A stretch of 8,338 nucleotides of DNA from an uncultured Blastococcus sp. (GTDB taxonomy: Bacteria > Actinomycetota > Actinomycetes > Mycobacteriales > Antricoccaceae), in assembly GCA_946221975.1 (NCBI GenBank), contig CAMIGT010000037.1, forward strand, positions 1 to 8,338, in the 5' to 3' direction. The position numbers and the translations under genes are program-made. How positions within the stretch are numbered: the first letter of the stretch is position 1; every line of letters begins with the position of its first letter. Below are positions 7,065 through 8,338 of the stretch, piece after piece. The notes beneath the pieces were generated by a model that saw only the letters and a program-made list of their open reading frames with translations, was not told the origin of the DNA and searched no databases.

Positions 7065-7263
7065 TGTCATTCTGAAACCACACTACTTGCAGGACTCGCA
7101 CACGGTGAAGAAACGGATAACGCTCGATTAGGCTCCCCAATACCGCCGCTGACCTGGGTTGTTCTAGTTCTTGAGTCGCCGGCATCGACGTCGGGGTCGG
7201 ATCCGTTCAGCGCGACTGCACGCCGCCACGAGATCGTCTATGACCTGCGGTTTTGCGTTTGAC

Positions 7264-7302
7264 GATTGCGTGTTTCGCAATCTGTGTGCGAAACTCGCAA
7301 TC
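7264..7302. repeat. 39-base inverted repeat just upstream of the recombinase gene
   Basis: Arms 7264-7279 (GATTGCGTGTTTCGCA) and 7287-7302 pair over 16 positions with one T/T mismatch around a 7-base loop. It ends 48 bases before the start codon. It could be an operator for self-control of the recombinase, a leader hairpin, or a recombinase-binding site at the element end. No T-run follows. Confidence 0.75.
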
Positions 7303-7350
7303 ACGCTTCGGCTTCCTCCGTGAGCGCTGATTGCACTCGAAAGGAAGATG

Positions 7351-8338
7351 GTGACCGACGATCACAACGTGCGATTCGCGAGGTTCGGGAGCCAGGCGCC
7401 GGACCCCGAGCTGTTCGTCGCGGAGATCTTGGCTGGCTGGGAAAAGCAGCAACGTGCTAAAGACTTCTCCCCCAACACCATCCGTACGCGCAAGCGGCTC
7501 GTGCTCGACCTGATCGATTTCAGTGGTCACTATCCGTGGGAGTGGACACTCGCCGATGCGGACGAGTTCTTCAGTCATTCCCGCGCGGTGCGCAACCTCG
7601 CCCATGCCACCGTGCGTAACTATCAGGGCGCGATCAAGCTGTTCTGCGACTATGCCTGTGATCCGCGGTATGACTGGAACGAACAGGCCGCGCAGCTGTT
7701 CGGGCAGGTATTCGCTCAAGTCGTCACTGAGCTCAATCGGGTTACGCACTCGCAGCCGACCACCGGACGCCCGGAGAAGCGACCATTCACGCAGCGCGAG
7801 CTTCAGCAACTGTTCGATCTTGCTGACCTCGAGGTGACACGGATTCTGGACTCGGGCCGGCGCGGCGCGCTCAGTGCGTGGCGTGATGCGGTCGCCTTGA
7901 AATCCCTCTACGGCTGGGGTCTACGCACCAACGAGATGCGACACCTGCAAACGGTCGATTTCTCCCGCAACACCCGCGCGCCCTACATGGGCGACTACGG
8001 CGTCGTGCGGGTGCGATGGGGCAAGGCGCATCGAGGCTCAGCGAAGAAGGTCAGGGCCGTACTTACAGTCTGGCAATGGGCTGCCGACGTCATCGGCGAC
8101 TGGATCGATTACGGGCTTCCCCGCTACGGCGAGCCCGTCTCGGACGTCTTCCCCACAGGACCGGGCGGACTACTGAGCGAATCACATCTGCTCGACAAGT
8201 TACGCGCATTCATCGACGAGCTCGGATTCCCAGCCGGCCTGGACCTGCACTCGTTTCGGCGCTCCTACGCCACGCACCTGATCACCAGCGAAGGCTTCGA
8301 CGTGACCTTCGTCCAGCTGCAACTCGGCCACGAGCACG
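7351..8338 (+). CDS. Tyrosine recombinase/integrase, 3' end cut by window
   Basis: This site-specific DNA recombinase (phage-integrase/XerD-like fold) is visible for 329 residues. An N-terminal DNA-binding core domain spans about 22-105 (SPNTIRTRKRLVLDL and TVRNYQGAIKLFCDY are typical helices), followed by the catalytic domain from about 145. Catalytic residues seen are Arg192 in GLRTNEMRHL, Lys225 in RWGKAHRG, His300 and Arg303 in LHSFRRSYATHL, and His327 in LQLGHEH. The nucleophilic Tyr normally lies about 9-10 residues after that His, so it falls just past base 8338 and activity cannot be judged. An in-frame stop at 7321-7323 bounds the start. AAAGGAA (7340-7346) is better spaced for GTG at 7351 than for the ATG at 7348, which is the alternative. 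It reads divergently from the transporter operon. Upstream palindromes suggest it belongs to a mobile element; prophage, Tn554-like or recombinase-in-trio types are all possible. Confidence 0.9.
   Translation, partial: MTDDHNVRFARFGSQAPDPELFVAEILAGWEKQQRAKDFSPNTIRTRKRLVLDLIDFSGHYPWEWTLADADEFFSHSRAVRNLAHATVRNYQGAIKLFCDYACDPRYDWNEQAAQLFGQVFAQVVTELNRVTHSQPTTGRPEKRPFTQRELQQLFDLADLEVTRILDSGRRGALSAWRDAVALKSLYGWGLRTNEMRHLQTVDFSRNTRAPYMGDYGVVRVRWGKAHRGSAKKVRAVLTVWQWAADVIGDWIDYGLPRYGEPVSDVFPTGPGGLLSESHLLDKLRAFIDELGFPAGLDLHSFRRSYATHLITSEGFDVTFVQLQLGHEH

Larger units (their letters stand above)
6233..7350. other. Gene-free region between transporter operon and recombinase
   Basis: No open frame here looks like a protein. 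The longest, on the plus strand at about 6703-7131, is rich in Arg, Pro and Ala, has no recognisable domain, and runs through the 53-base palindrome. The minus-strand frames are equally featureless. I see no tRNA, rRNA or CRISPR. The part near 6233-6460 holds the operon leader and probable promoter. The part from about 6650 to 7302 carries a series of inverted repeats, consistent with a mobile-element end. No exact boundary or target-site duplication is visible, because only one end of the element could be in the window. Confidence 0.7.

Noticed and set aside
6703..7131. A 142-codon plus-strand frame in the gene-free region
   Set aside because: It has Arg/Pro/Ala-rich composition and no domain, no good ribosome site, and passes straight through the 53-base palindrome.
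7207..7809. A 200-codon minus-strand frame over the recombinase start
   Set aside because: It is antisense to the recombinase N-terminal domain, which has recognisable helices and a bounded start.

Overview
The window is high-GC DNA with strongly G/C-biased third codon positions. It carries one complete peptide-type ABC importer operon on the minus strand and the start of a tyrosine recombinase gene on the plus strand. The base composition, the lipoprotein with a very Ala-rich signal peptide, and the 600-residue family 5 binding protein point to an actinomycete (Actinomycetota). This is inference from style, and I cannot name the genus.

Layout. From 6232 down to 27, on the minus strand, lie five genes in the order binding protein, permease B, permease C, ATPase D, ATPase F. 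This is the classical opp/dpp order. The last four are translationally packed: B and C overlap by 8 bases, C and D are 2 bases apart, and D and F overlap by 4 bases (ATGA). The only real gap in the operon, 141 bases between the binding protein and permease B, holds two adjacent hairpins. One of them has a perfect 16-bp stem. They are the natural candidate for setting more binding protein than membrane parts. All five proteins look intact, with every expected motif present.

From 6233 to 7350 there is about 1.1 kb without a convincing gene. It contains the leader and probable promoter region of the operon, three GTGA repeats spaced exactly 11 bases apart, a 23-base operator-like inverted repeat, a striking 53-base near-perfect palindrome (6904-6956), a 21-base inverted repeat at 7044-7064, and a 39-base hairpin just before the recombinase gene (7264-7302). 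The inverted repeats cluster toward the recombinase side.

From 7351 to the window edge runs a tyrosine recombinase reading away from the operon. Its Arg, Lys, His-x-x-Arg and second His catalytic residues are all visible, while the catalytic Tyr must lie just beyond base 8338. The recombinase plus the palindromic DNA upstream suggest the left end of an integrated mobile element that landed upstream of the transporter operon. A multi-recombinase element of the Tn554 or recombinase-in-trio kind is one possibility, but the rest of it is outside the window.

How the genes work together: the lipoprotein captures a peptide-like ligand outside the membrane and passes it to the B/C channel, and the D/F ATPase pair drives import. 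The ligand cannot be read from the sequence.
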